From an uncultured Lachnospiraceae bacterium (GTDB lineage: Bacteria > Bacillota > Clostridia > Lachnospirales > Lachnospiraceae): a stretch of 44,532 bases of DNA. A program made the position numbers and the translations under genes. Within the stretch, counting starts at the first letter, position 1. Every line of letters begins with the position of its first letter. The notes under the pieces were generated by a model. The model did not search any database. It was not told the DNA's origin and was given only the letters and a program-made list of their open reading frames with translations. This document shows positions 8,875 to 16,971 of the stretch, one piece after another. The stretch spans positions 1 to 44,532 of the forward strand of contig CAJUPI010000022.1 in assembly GCA_910588125.1 (NCBI GenBank), read 5' to 3'.

Positions 8875-10206
8875 ATGAAAAAATGCGTAGCATTGTTACT
8901 GGCAGGCGTGATGGTACTGTCATTGACAGCGTGTGGCGGGGGCGGAGGTTCTCAGAGCGCGAACACAGCAGCAGCACCGGCAGCAGGGGGAGCGCAAACG
9001 GAAGCGGGAAGCAGTGCGGCGTCAGCCGGCGCGGAGGGAAAGACAAAGATCACTTTTATCAATGGCTTTACCGGAGGGGACGGTCCCTTCATGAGTAAGA
9101 TTGTGGATGGCTTTAATGAATCTCAGGATCAGTATTTTATTGAACAGCTGCAGGATTCCGATCATTATACCAAGTTTAAGGCAGATAATTTTGACATGCT
9201 GATTATCCATGCCGACTGGATTTCCACCTATCATGCGCTGGGACTTCTGAGGGAAGTATCTGACATCTATGAGAAGGCAGGGATTTCTTTTGAGAATGAT
9301 TTTCACCCGATTACTCAGACTTATGCCAAGTATGATGATGGTGTTTTTGCATTTCCTTTAGACCTGTATGCAGAGACTTTCTTCTATAATAAGGAGCTGG
9401 TGGAGACACCGCCGGCCAATTATGCGGATTTGATTGCGCTGCGGGATAAGCTGGATTCGGAGAACTCTCAGGTGTATCCGATCGGTTTGCCGCTGACGGG
9501 CGATCATCAGTGGGCTTGGATGACGGCTTTGGGACAGTCGGGATGTAACTGGGTTGAAGGAGAGCATATCAAGATGGACACCGAAGAAGTCTGCGATGCC
9601 TTCATGAAGGTACATGACCTGATCTATGTGGATCATTTGAGTGCTGCCGGACTGGGAGATCAGGATCATTATAATACTTTTGTTAATGAGTCCACTGACA
9701 ATGCCAATGTTAAGGTAGCAATGAGCCTGACCGGTCCTTGGAAATATGTGACGGCCAAGGAGATTTTGGGAGATAACCTGGGAATCGGGACACTGCCGCA
9801 GATCTATGGCGATACGCCCTGTGTGCCGGCCGGCGGACATACTTTTGCAGTATCGGCCGATGTGACGGATGAGGCAAAGCTGGAGGGGATTGCTGCATTC
9901 ATGCAGTATGCTTATCAGCCGGACGTAATGTTAAATTGGGCAGATGCCGGGCAGGCGCCTATCCATCTGGCTACTATGGAACAGGTGAAAGCAGATCCGG
10001 AGAAGTATCCGGTGGCGAATGTAAACTATGGGGTTTTTGATGATGCGATGATTCTGCCGGCAATTTATAATATCCGTGAGCAGGTGAAGTATGTCAATGC
10101 CAACGTATGGTCACTGGTGTTACAGACTCCGGATTTGACCAGGGAGCAGTTGATGGAAGAGCTGAAAAATGCGACGGAGATTGCAACGGAGCTGTCGGAG
10201 CAGTAG
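8875..10206 (+). CDS. ABC sugar transporter substrate-binding lipoprotein
   Basis: A 443 aa family 1 extracellular solute-binding protein, anchored outside the membrane, that delivers a sugar or oligosaccharide to the two permeases encoded next. A type II signal peptide ends in the lipobox LTAC with the lipidated Cys at residue 20. A low-complexity Ala/Gly/Ser linker (residues 20-55) precedes the periplasmic-binding-protein fold. The frame is open further upstream, but AAGGAGAG places the start at 8875. A strong stem-loop separates it from the permease gene. No ATPase gene is present in the operon, so a shared MsmK/UgpC-type ATPase encoded elsewhere is expected. The neighbouring GH2 enzyme suggests a glycoside ligand. 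Confidence 0.9.
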   Translation: MKKCVALLLAGVMVLSLTACGGGGGSQSANTAAAPAAGGAQTEAGSSAASAGAEGKTKITFINGFTGGDGPFMSKIVDGFNESQDQYFIEQLQDSDHYTKFKADNFDMLIIHADWISTYHALGLLREVSDIYEKAGISFENDFHPITQTYAKYDDGVFAFPLDLYAETFFYNKELVETPPANYADLIALRDKLDSENSQVYPIGLPLTGDHQWAWMTALGQSGCNWVEGEHIKMDTEEVCDAFMKVHDLIYVDHLSAAGLGDQDHYNTFVNESTDNANVKVAMSLTGPWKYVTAKEILGDNLGIGTLPQIYGDTPCVPAGGHTFAVSADVTDEAKLEGIAAFMQYAYQPDVMLNWADAGQAPIHLATMEQVKADPEKYPVANVNYGVFDDAMILPAIYNIREQVKYVNANVWSLVLQTPDLTREQLMEELKNATEIATELSEQ

Positions 10207-10210
10207 GAAT

Positions 10211-10286
10211 CGCAGCCGCCGGATTCGGAGAGAAGCCGGGGCATGTCCGGGACGGCAGGTTTTCGGACATGCCGAAGCAGGCTGCG
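10211..10286 (+). promoter_or_regulatory. Stem-loop between binding protein and permease genes
   Basis: A two-tier stem. Outer CGCAGCC (10211-10217) pairs with GGCTGCG (10280-10286), and inner GGCATGTCCG pairs with CGGACATGCC. No T-run follows, so it is not a simple terminator. It probably stabilises or partly terminates the binding-protein message, giving more binding protein than permease. Confidence 0.55.
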
Positions 10287-10312
10287 AGGCAGCCGGAAAG
10301 GGTAGGTAGAAG

Positions 10313-11206
10313 ATGAAAAAGAAGACAACGACAGCCGTTTTGTTTGTACTGCCTTTTATCCTGTTTTTTATGATGTTCTGGCTGATACCCTTTGTCTATG
10401 GGATTGTGATGAGCGTAAGCAAATACAGCCTGGTAAAGGGGAACCAGGGGTTTGTGGGCCTTGAGAATTATATTAAAGTATTGTTTTCTTCTTCCATGTA
10501 TAACAAGTCGTTCTGGCTTGGCATGAAGAACACCGTGATTTTCGTAATCCTGACGACACCGTTTCTGGTGTTGGGGAGCCTTGCGCTGGCGCTGCTTCTG
10601 GATCGGCTGCCGGAGCGGGTAAAGGGAGTTTTCCGGACGATCTATTTTGCTTCTTATGCAGTTTCGGTCACTGCTGTGGCCGCCGTTTTTGTATGGCTGA
10701 TGAAGGGGAACGGCGGTTATTTAAATAACCTGATGCTGAATCTGGGAATCATTGACAAGGCAGTGCCATGGATGGAACAGCAGCCCTTTGTATGGGTATC
10801 GCTGACAGTGGCGACGATTTGGTGGACCATCGGATATAATATGATGCTGTTTGTCAATGCACTCAATGAAATTGACACTCAGTTATATGAGGCTTCGGCC
10901 ATCGATGGTGCTAATTTCTGGACGCAATTGAAATATATCATTTTTCCGGGCATCAAAAATGTGTTCTGGTTTGTATTGATGACTACGATTATTGCTTCCT
11001 TTAATGTATACGGCCAGACAAGGCTGATGACGCAAGGGGGACCAGGAGAGACGACAAAGCCGATGATCATGATGATTACGTCTACCATTATGGATCGCAA
11101 TGATTTGGGAGTGGGCAGTGCGATGACCATTTTGATGGGAATTGTCATTGTGTTATGTTCGGTAGGGCAATATTATCTGACCAAAGAAAAAGAAGAACTC
11201 AGATAG
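10313..11206 (+). CDS. Sugar ABC transporter permease, MalF/UgpA type
   Basis: A 297 aa inner-membrane permease with about six transmembrane helices. The first is near residues 8-30, and the EAA cytoplasmic loop that contacts the ATPase is visible as YEASAIDGANFWTQLKYI (about residues 193-210). It pairs with the next gene to form the membrane channel of the importer. The start is supported by an upstream purine-rich site, and it ends 13 nt before the next permease gene. Confidence 0.92.
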   Translation: MKKKTTTAVLFVLPFILFFMMFWLIPFVYGIVMSVSKYSLVKGNQGFVGLENYIKVLFSSSMYNKSFWLGMKNTVIFVILTTPFLVLGSLALALLLDRLPERVKGVFRTIYFASYAVSVTAVAAVFVWLMKGNGGYLNNLMLNLGIIDKAVPWMEQQPFVWVSLTVATIWWTIGYNMMLFVNALNEIDTQLYEASAIDGANFWTQLKYIIFPGIKNVFWFVLMTTIIASFNVYGQTRLMTQGGPGETTKPMIMMITSTIMDRNDLGVGSAMTILMGIVIVLCSVGQYYLTKEKEELR

Positions 11207-11219
11207 AAGGAGGGGGACT

Positions 11220-12050
11220 ATGAGAACAAAGCAAGTAAGTAAAATATTTTTGGTTATTATTGCCTGTATTGTTGCGTATATATTCCTCCTGCCGCTGCTG
11301 TTCATGGTGTTTACCAGCTTCAAGGGGATTGCAGAGTCTGTGACATCCACAACATTGTTGCCAAAGAACTGGACAATGGAGAACTACCGGGAACTGTTTA
11401 TGAACACATCCACGTCACCGGTGATGCGCTGGCTGGCCAATACGGCGGTTGTGACTTGTGCCGGTACAGCATTGCGCATTGTCACCAGTGTGCTGGCAGC
11501 TTATGCGCTGGCGAGGCTTCCAGTACCGGGGAAGAGATTTATCCTGGTGGCATTAATCTGGGCGATGGCGATCCCGGAGATTGTGACGTTCTTCCCACTA
11601 TTTTATATTTTTAAACAGGTAGGCGGATTAAATACCTTCTGGCCGCTCATCCTGCCGTCCGGATCGGGTGTGATGTGTATCTATCTGATTTACAATTTCC
11701 TGCTGGCATTTCCGAAGGAATTGGAGGAGGCGGGCTTTGTGGAGGGCGCTAACGTATTCCAGGTATTGTGGCATATTGTGGTGCCATCGGTCAAGCCGGT
11801 GATTGTCACTCAGGCATTTATCACATTCCTGGGACTGTATAACAGCTATCTGTGGCCGTCACTGGTCATCAGCAGGAATGAGAACCGAACCATCACTCTG
11901 GGAATCGCTGCCCTGGTATTGGGGGAGAACTATACGAATCCAGGGTTGATGATGGCATCGACGGTGGTGTCGGTGCTTCCAGTTATGCTGATTTTTATGT
12001 TTGCCAACAAGTATATCGTGAGAGGCTTTACACAATCTGGCATAAAATAG
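11220..12050 (+). CDS. Sugar ABC transporter permease, MalG/UgpE type
   Basis: A 276 aa inner-membrane permease that partners with the preceding MalF-type protein. An N-terminal transmembrane helix occupies residues 8-30. The EAA-type loop is ELEEAGFVEGANVFQVLW (about residues 163-180), and the C-terminus KYIVRGFTQSGIK is typical of MalG-like permeases. AAGGAGGGGGACT supplies the ribosome binding site. The next gene, a GH2 glycosidase, begins 11 nt after the stop, so the four genes are one operon. Confidence 0.92.
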   Translation: MRTKQVSKIFLVIIACIVAYIFLLPLLFMVFTSFKGIAESVTSTTLLPKNWTMENYRELFMNTSTSPVMRWLANTAVVTCAGTALRIVTSVLAAYALARLPVPGKRFILVALIWAMAIPEIVTFFPLFYIFKQVGGLNTFWPLILPSGSGVMCIYLIYNFLLAFPKELEEAGFVEGANVFQVLWHIVVPSVKPVIVTQAFITFLGLYNSYLWPSLVISRNENRTITLGIAALVLGENYTNPGLMMASTVVSVLPVMLIFMFANKYIVRGFTQSGIK

Positions 12051-12060
12051 GAGGACGAAT

Positions 12061-13830
12061 ATGAGAGAAGAATATCCGCGTCCGGAGTTCGTCCGGGAGG
12101 AGTGGATGAACTTAAATGGCCGCTGGGCATTTGACTATGGCGATGAAAGGACGGAGATAGAAGTACCCTTTGTGTGCCAGAGCAAGCTGAGCGGGATCGG
12201 AAAAAGAATCAAAGAGGATCGCGTGACATATGAACGGAAATTCAAGGTTCCGGGAGCATGGAAGGATCGGCAGGTACTACTCCATTTTGGCGCGGTGGAT
12301 TACCGGTGCAGTGTATTTATCAACAATCGGTGTGTGGGGCACCATACGGGTGGGCAGACATCCTTTCAGTTTGATATTACCCGGTATTTAAACTGGGAGG
12401 AGGAAAGCATCCGGGTGGAAGTGGTAGACCCGCTACAGGATGAGAGTATTCCCAGGGGGAAACAGTTCTGGGAGGAGGAGCCGAAGTTTATCTGGTATAC
12501 ACCGAGTACCGGAATTTGGCAGACCGTATGGCTGGAGCCGGTGGCGAGAACCAGTCTTAGCTGGATTCATTTTATTCCGGATATTGATGAAGGAACCGTG
12601 AAAATGGATTATCAGCTTTCGGAGAGTTCTGTCCTGCCCTGCCGGGTACATGTGAAAGTACGGTTGGGGGAGAATGAGATTTTCCATGGCAATATGCTAT
12701 GTAACACAGCAAGGAACAGTTGGACGGTGGATATTTTTCGAAAAAAGGCGATGGAAGGCGCGTTCCATTTTACCGGAAATTACTGGAGCCCGGAAAATCC
12801 GATCCTGTATGATGTGCTGGTGCAGGTGGATGACGGAATTACGGGAGCGCCGGTTGATTTTGTGGAGTCTTATTTTGGAATGCGCAAGATCCATGTGGAG
12901 AACGGAAAACTGTATCTGAATAATCAGCCTTATTATCAGAAACTGCTTTTAGATCAGGGATACTGGAAGGAAGGGCTGGTAACGGCTCCCAGTGACCAGG
13001 ATTATCAGGAGGATATCCGCAAGTCAAAGGCAATGGGGTTCAACGGTTGCCGGAAGCATGAAAAGGTAGAGGATCCGCGGTTTTTATATTGGGCGGATAA
13101 GATGGGGTTTTTGGTATGGGAAGCCATGGCAAGCTTCTGGTCTTATACGCCGCAGGCCGCGGAAGCATTTATCAGGGAGTGGATGGAGGTCATCCACCGG
13201 GATTACAACCATCCCAGCATCATTGTATGGGGAATGCTTAATGAAAGCTGGGGAGTGCCAAGAATCTACATCAACCGGCAACAGCAGGATTTTTCCCGCG
13301 CTCTCTATTATCTGGCAAAAGGGTTGGACGAGACCAGGCTGGTGATTTCCAATGACGGGTGGGAGATGACGGAGACCGATATTTGTGCTTTCCATAGCTA
13401 TAAGCACGGAGAAAAGGAAGATTATGCGCAGCATAGTATTTTTAAAGATGCACTTAAACGGATCGATAGCCTGCACCTGATAATGGAAAAAATCCTGTTC
13501 GCCAAGGGGAGCGAATACAAGGGACAGCCGGTGGTGCTGACGGAGTGCGGGGGCATTACAGTCAAAAACGAGAAAGCATCTGGGGCATCTGCGGAGGAAG
13601 CGATTCAACAGGAGGACAGGGAGTGGGGATATACCTCCGCTTCAGAAGAGGATTTTCTGGATGAGTATGGCCGCATTGTGGGCGCTATTTATGATTCGGA
13701 ATTGTTGAGCGGGTTCTGTTATACGCAGCTGACAGATGTGGAGCAGGAGACGAATGGGCTTTTGACCAACGACCATTGTTATAAATTCGATCCGGAGGAA
13801 ATTCGCAAGATCAATGAGCGGAAGAAATAA
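12061..13830 (+). CDS. Glycoside hydrolase family 2 enzyme
   Basis: A 589 aa cytoplasmic retaining glycosidase without a signal peptide. The order is a jelly-roll sugar-binding domain (about 1-170), an immunoglobulin-like domain (about 170-275) and a TIM barrel (about 275-585). The acid/base Glu395 lies in WGMLNESWG and the nucleophile Glu495 in VVLTECGG. The ending QLTDVEQETNGLL is usual for the family. The N-x-K loop of classical beta-glucuronidases is not evident, so a beta-galactosidase-like or other beta-glycosidase activity is more likely. It would hydrolyse the glycoside imported by the upstream transporter. The final gene of its operon, it is followed by a terminator. Confidence 0.9.
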   Translation: MREEYPRPEFVREEWMNLNGRWAFDYGDERTEIEVPFVCQSKLSGIGKRIKEDRVTYERKFKVPGAWKDRQVLLHFGAVDYRCSVFINNRCVGHHTGGQTSFQFDITRYLNWEEESIRVEVVDPLQDESIPRGKQFWEEEPKFIWYTPSTGIWQTVWLEPVARTSLSWIHFIPDIDEGTVKMDYQLSESSVLPCRVHVKVRLGENEIFHGNMLCNTARNSWTVDIFRKKAMEGAFHFTGNYWSPENPILYDVLVQVDDGITGAPVDFVESYFGMRKIHVENGKLYLNNQPYYQKLLLDQGYWKEGLVTAPSDQDYQEDIRKSKAMGFNGCRKHEKVEDPRFLYWADKMGFLVWEAMASFWSYTPQAAEAFIREWMEVIHRDYNHPSIIVWGMLNESWGVPRIYINRQQQDFSRALYYLAKGLDETRLVISNDGWEMTETDICAFHSYKHGEKEDYAQHSIFKDALKRIDSLHLIMEKILFAKGSEYKGQPVVLTECGGITVKNEKASGASAEEAIQQEDREWGYTSASEEDFLDEYGRIVGAIYDSELLSGFCYTQLTDVEQETNGLLTNDHCYKFDPEEIRKINERKK

Positions 13831-13913
13831 ATTTTGACAATAAAAGTCATAAAATAAGGCAGTGTTTGATATATATATAACAAATTTTGGGAATGGAAAA
13901 TATAGACAAATAG

Positions 13914-13963
13914 AGAAGCTGATCGGAATCCAAGGGGAAATGGGTTCGGATTAGCTTCTTTTT
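13914..13963 (+). terminator. Rho-independent terminator after the GH2 operon
   Basis: AGAAGCTGATCGGAATCC pairs imperfectly with GGTTCGGATTAGCTTCT, followed by a T-run. It lies 84 nt after the GH2 stop codon. Confidence 0.75.
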
Positions 13964-14107
13964 GACGATTTTTCTGTTGAATTGTATGACAAAAGACAAA
14001 TTATCAGTAAAAAAGAAATGAAATATTTGTAAAAATTTTAACAATCAGAAAAATAAAAGGAATAGGCCGAAAAGTAGTAATATAGTTGAAAAAATTTGCA
14101 AAAATAC

Positions 14108-14136
14108 TTGATTATTTGGTGAAGATGTGTTAGTAT
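14108..14136 (+). promoter_or_regulatory. Promoter of the GDPD/TRAP operon
   Basis: TTGATT (14108-14113) and TAGTAT (14131-14136) are 17 nt apart. Transcription from about 14143 gives a leader near 235 nt long. Confidence 0.5.
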
Positions 14137-14142
14137 AAGGAC

Positions 14143-14365
14143 ATAGTTAAATATCAATTCTTTGATGCAGAGAGTGAGAGAAGCGTCAGACAGCAGGGGC
14201 TACGGGAATAGAAGTATGCCAGAGTCTGAGGTTTCTTTTTTTGTCTCAGGGGAAGGATATGGTAGGATTGTAACAGGGCGGACAGCTGAACTGTTACAAA
14301 AGGTAACCTGTTGTTGTGGCGGAGATTTCTGCCACAAGCACTATGCTGCCGGGAATGGCGGCGGA
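14143..14365 (+). promoter_or_regulatory. Long structured leader, possible antiterminator-type control
   Basis: Several stems are visible. CTGAG/CTCAG encloses a T-rich loop (14226-14249). GTAACAG (14270-14276) pairs with CTGTTAC (14291-14297). The overlapping AACAGG (14272-14277) could pair instead with CCTGTT (14307-14312). TTGTGGCGGA pairs with TCTGCCACAA (14314-14337). GGATTGT at 14265-14271 is reminiscent of a BglG/LicT-type RAT site, but the match is partial. The region is open in the frame of the next gene, yet its translation bears no resemblance to GDPD proteins. Confidence 0.35.
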
Positions 14366-14377
14366 ATGGAGAGGATT

Positions 14378-15115
14378 ATGGTAAAGAATTTTGCTCACAG
14401 GGGCTACAGTGGCAAGTATCCGGAGAATACGCTGCTGGCGTTTCGCAAAGCCTTGGAGACGGAAGGCTGTGACGGAATCGAACATGATGTTCATTTGACA
14501 AAGGATGGCGAGGTGGTCATTATCCATGATGAACGAATTGATCGTACCTGTGTGAACGGGAAGGGATTTGTCCGCGATTACACTCTGGAGGAGCTAAGGA
14601 AGTTTGATGTGTCGTTTCGGTTTGCCGGGGAGTGCGAGCCGCAGCGGATACCGACGCTTCGGGAATATTTTGAACTGGTCAAGGATTCTTCCCTGATTAC
14701 GAACATTGAGCTGAAGACAGGGATTTTCGAGTATGAGGGGATTGAACAGAAGGTATGGGATTTGATTCAGGAATATGGCCTGAAAGATCGGATTATTATT
14801 TCTTCTTTTAATCATTTCAGCATTTTGCGGATGAAAAAGCTTTGCCCGGATATCAAATGCGGATTGTTGACGGAAACCTGGCTTTACAACGCCGGAAAGT
14901 ATACAAAGGAAACGGGCGCTGAATGCCTGCATCCGATATATTTTAATATGACGGAAGAGGTAGTGGCTGAGGTCAAGAGCCATGGAATTGAAATCAATAC
15001 CTGGACGGTCAATGAAGAGAAGGATATCCGTACGATGATTCTTCGGGGTGTGGATTCTGTGATTGGAAACTTCCCGGAGCGGGTGACAAAGATTCGCAAG
15101 GAGCTGCAGGGCTGA
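14378..15115 (+). CDS. Glycerophosphodiester phosphodiesterase (GDPD family)
   Basis: A 245 aa TIM-barrel phosphodiesterase that hydrolyses glycerophosphodiesters to glycerol-3-phosphate and an alcohol. The N-terminal NFAHRGYSGKYPENT motif carries the catalytic His and Arg. GIEHDVHLTKDGEVVIIHDE supplies the metal-binding Glu and Asp and the second His. The C-terminal TWTVNEEKD is also conserved. No signal peptide is seen, so it is cytoplasmic. A second possible start, ATG at 14366, is in frame, and the frame stays open to 14162, but family similarity begins at about 14378. It precedes the TRAP genes by 71 nt with no terminator between, an unexpected partner for a carboxylate transporter. Confidence 0.87.
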   Translation: MVKNFAHRGYSGKYPENTLLAFRKALETEGCDGIEHDVHLTKDGEVVIIHDERIDRTCVNGKGFVRDYTLEELRKFDVSFRFAGECEPQRIPTLREYFELVKDSSLITNIELKTGIFEYEGIEQKVWDLIQEYGLKDRIIISSFNHFSILRMKKLCPDIKCGLLTETWLYNAGKYTKETGAECLHPIYFNMTEEVVAEVKSHGIEINTWTVNEEKDIRTMILRGVDSVIGNFPERVTKIRKELQG

Positions 15116-15185
15116 GAGGGCAATGTGGGATTTGAGAATGATAACAAAGGGAAATGATCCCTTTGAAATAAAAGGAGGTTACAAA

Positions 15186-16271
15186 ATGAAAAAAACATTA
15201 AGTGTAGTGCTTGCGGCAGCAATGTGCCTGTCTCTGGCAGGCTGCGGTGGCAGTAAAAGTGAGGCTCCGGCAGCGCCAGCGGCTCCGGCGGGAGGAGAAA
15301 AGGCGGCGGATGCCGGCGGTTCCGGTGATGCGGCGGCCCCGGCAGATGATTATCATCTGGTATTGAAGCTGAGCCATGTATTTGCTCCGGAGGAGCAGTT
15401 GACCAAAACCATGGACTCTATCTGCAACAATATTAAGGAAAGAACGAATGGCGCTATTGAGATTCAGCATTTTCCGCAGGGACAGTTAGCTACCTACAAG
15501 GACGGTGTGGAGCAGGTGGTCCGCGGAGCGGAATTCATCTCTGTGGAGGATCCGTCTTACCTGGGTGACTATGTTCCGGATTTCAATATTCTGGCAGGGC
15601 CGATGCTGGTGAAATCCTTTGAGGAGTATGAGTATCTTCTCGAGAGCGATGAGGTGAAGGAGATGTTCAAGGCAGCGGAGGACAAGGGAATCAAGATCCT
15701 GAATTTGGATTTCATCTTTGGTTTCCGCAGCATGATGACCAACAAGGTGATCAATACGCCTGAGGATATGAAGGGATTGAAGATTCGTACTCCCGGAAGC
15801 CAGCTTTATGTGGATACCCTGAACCATATGGGGGCGACTGCCACACCTCTGGCATTCTCTGAGACTATCTCTGCCGTACAGCAGGGCGTGGTGGATGGCC
15901 TGGAAGGAACCATTGACGCTTATGCCACCAACGGAAGTGCCGAGGTCGCCAAGAACATGGCTCTGACTAAGCATTTGCTGGGTGTGTGCGGCGCTTACAT
16001 CAGCGTAGATGTATGGAATAAGATTCCGGCAGAATATCAGGAGATCATCCAGGAAGAGTTTAACAAGGGTGCGGAGCAGATGGTAAAGAATATCTCTGAG
16101 GGCGAGGCGGCTACCAGAGAGAAGCTGGAAAAAGAGATGGGTATCACCTTCAACGAGGTGGACAGCGAGGCTTTTGCCAAGACAGTTGAGCCGATCTATG
16201 CCAACATGAAGAACGTGACACCAGGACGTTACGAGAAATTCAAAGAGATCATTGCTGGAATGCCACAGTAA
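15186..16271 (+). CDS. dctP: TRAP transporter solute-binding lipoprotein (DctP family)
   Basis: A 361 aa extracytoplasmic binding protein of a TRAP carboxylate transporter. The lipoprotein signal peptide ends LAGC with Cys20, followed by an Ala/Pro/Gly linker to about residue 55. The DctP fold then begins, including the family-typical block GLKIRTPGSQ and SAVQQGVVDGLEG, where the conserved Arg would contact the ligand carboxylate. AGGAGG sits 8 nt before the ATG at 15186, although the frame is open upstream. A short hairpin (AAAGGG/CCCTTT, about 15147-15165) lies just before it. The ligand is probably an organic acid or sugar acid. Confidence 0.92.
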   Translation: MKKTLSVVLAAAMCLSLAGCGGSKSEAPAAPAAPAGGEKAADAGGSGDAAAPADDYHLVLKLSHVFAPEEQLTKTMDSICNNIKERTNGAIEIQHFPQGQLATYKDGVEQVVRGAEFISVEDPSYLGDYVPDFNILAGPMLVKSFEEYEYLLESDEVKEMFKAAEDKGIKILNLDFIFGFRSMMTNKVINTPEDMKGLKIRTPGSQLYVDTLNHMGATATPLAFSETISAVQQGVVDGLEGTIDAYATNGSAEVAKNMALTKHLLGVCGAYISVDVWNKIPAEYQEIIQEEFNKGAEQMVKNISEGEAATREKLEKEMGITFNEVDSEAFAKTVEPIYANMKNVTPGRYEKFKEIIAGMPQ

Positions 16272-16275
16272 CCCC

Positions 16276-16433
16276 CATGGCGTTTTTCCGGTACCGCCAT
16301 GAATGAAGGGCGGTTGTCAGGATACTTTGCAGCAAGAGAGGGGAGGAGCCGGCTCCTCCCCTCCTCTGTTGTATCGTATCCGTCAGAAGGTGCCGGTGAT
16401 GAGACCGGCTGGATGGGAACCGATCGAGATCGG
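16276..16433 (+). promoter_or_regulatory. Series of four hairpins between dctP and dctQ
   Basis: CATGGCG/CGCCATG (16276-16301) comes first. A perfect 26-bp palindrome, GAGGGGAGGAGCC with its complement (16338-16363), follows. GCCGGT/ACCGGC (16392-16409) and CCGATC/GATCGG (16420-16433) complete the set. None is followed by a T-run. They probably protect the dctP end of the message or reduce read-through into the membrane genes. Confidence 0.55.
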
Positions 16434-16470
16434 GTAGTGTGTACTTCTTGATGAAGAGAGGGAAATGGAT

Positions 16471-16971
16471 ATGAACAAAACAGTTAAATTTATCTGGGAG
16501 CATTTTGAAGAAGTGCTGGCGGGTGCCTTTATTGTGGTTACCACAGTTCTGGTTCTCGTGAATGTATTCCTTCGCTATTTTATGAATACGGGCCTTTACT
16601 GGAGTGAAGAGGTTGTTACCAGTTGTTTTGTGTGGAGTGTCTTTTTAGGAGCGGCTTCCGCTTATAAAAGAGGGACTCACCTGGGAGTGGATATCCTGGT
16701 GGAGAAGCTCCCGGCAGGAGCCCGGAATGTGGTACGGCTGTTGGTTCAGCTGGTGCTTTTGTTTACCAATGCGTACCTGCTTTATCTGAGCATAGTTTTT
16801 GTGCGTCTGTCTTATATAAAACCGACAGCCGTGTTGGGAGTTTCTTCCGCCTGGGTGAGTGCTTCGCTGATTGTGGGTTTCGGATTGATGACGCTTTATT
16901 CCGTGATGCATTTAGTTACCTGTATCCGGGGGATGGCAGGCAAGGCAGATAAAGGAAAGGGGGAAGCATAG
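16471..16971 (+). CDS. dctQ: TRAP transporter small permease (DctQ family)
   Basis: A 166 aa membrane protein with four predicted transmembrane helices, centred near residues 25, 55, 95 and 135. The family-typical segment LRYFMNTGLYWSEEV follows the first helix. It forms the membrane complex with DctM. An in-frame ATG at 16465 is too close to the AGAGGGA ribosome binding site, so 16471 is preferred. The gene ends where dctM begins. Confidence 0.9.
   Translation: MNKTVKFIWEHFEEVLAGAFIVVTTVLVLVNVFLRYFMNTGLYWSEEVVTSCFVWSVFLGAASAYKRGTHLGVDILVEKLPAGARNVVRLLVQLVLLFTNAYLLYLSIVFVRLSYIKPTAVLGVSSAWVSASLIVGFGLMTLYSVMHLVTCIRGMAGKADKGKGEA

Noticed and set aside
14162..14377. N-terminal extension of the GDPD protein
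   Set aside because: The frame is open, but the translated sequence has no resemblance to GDPD proteins and overlaps several RNA hairpins; a leader is more likely.
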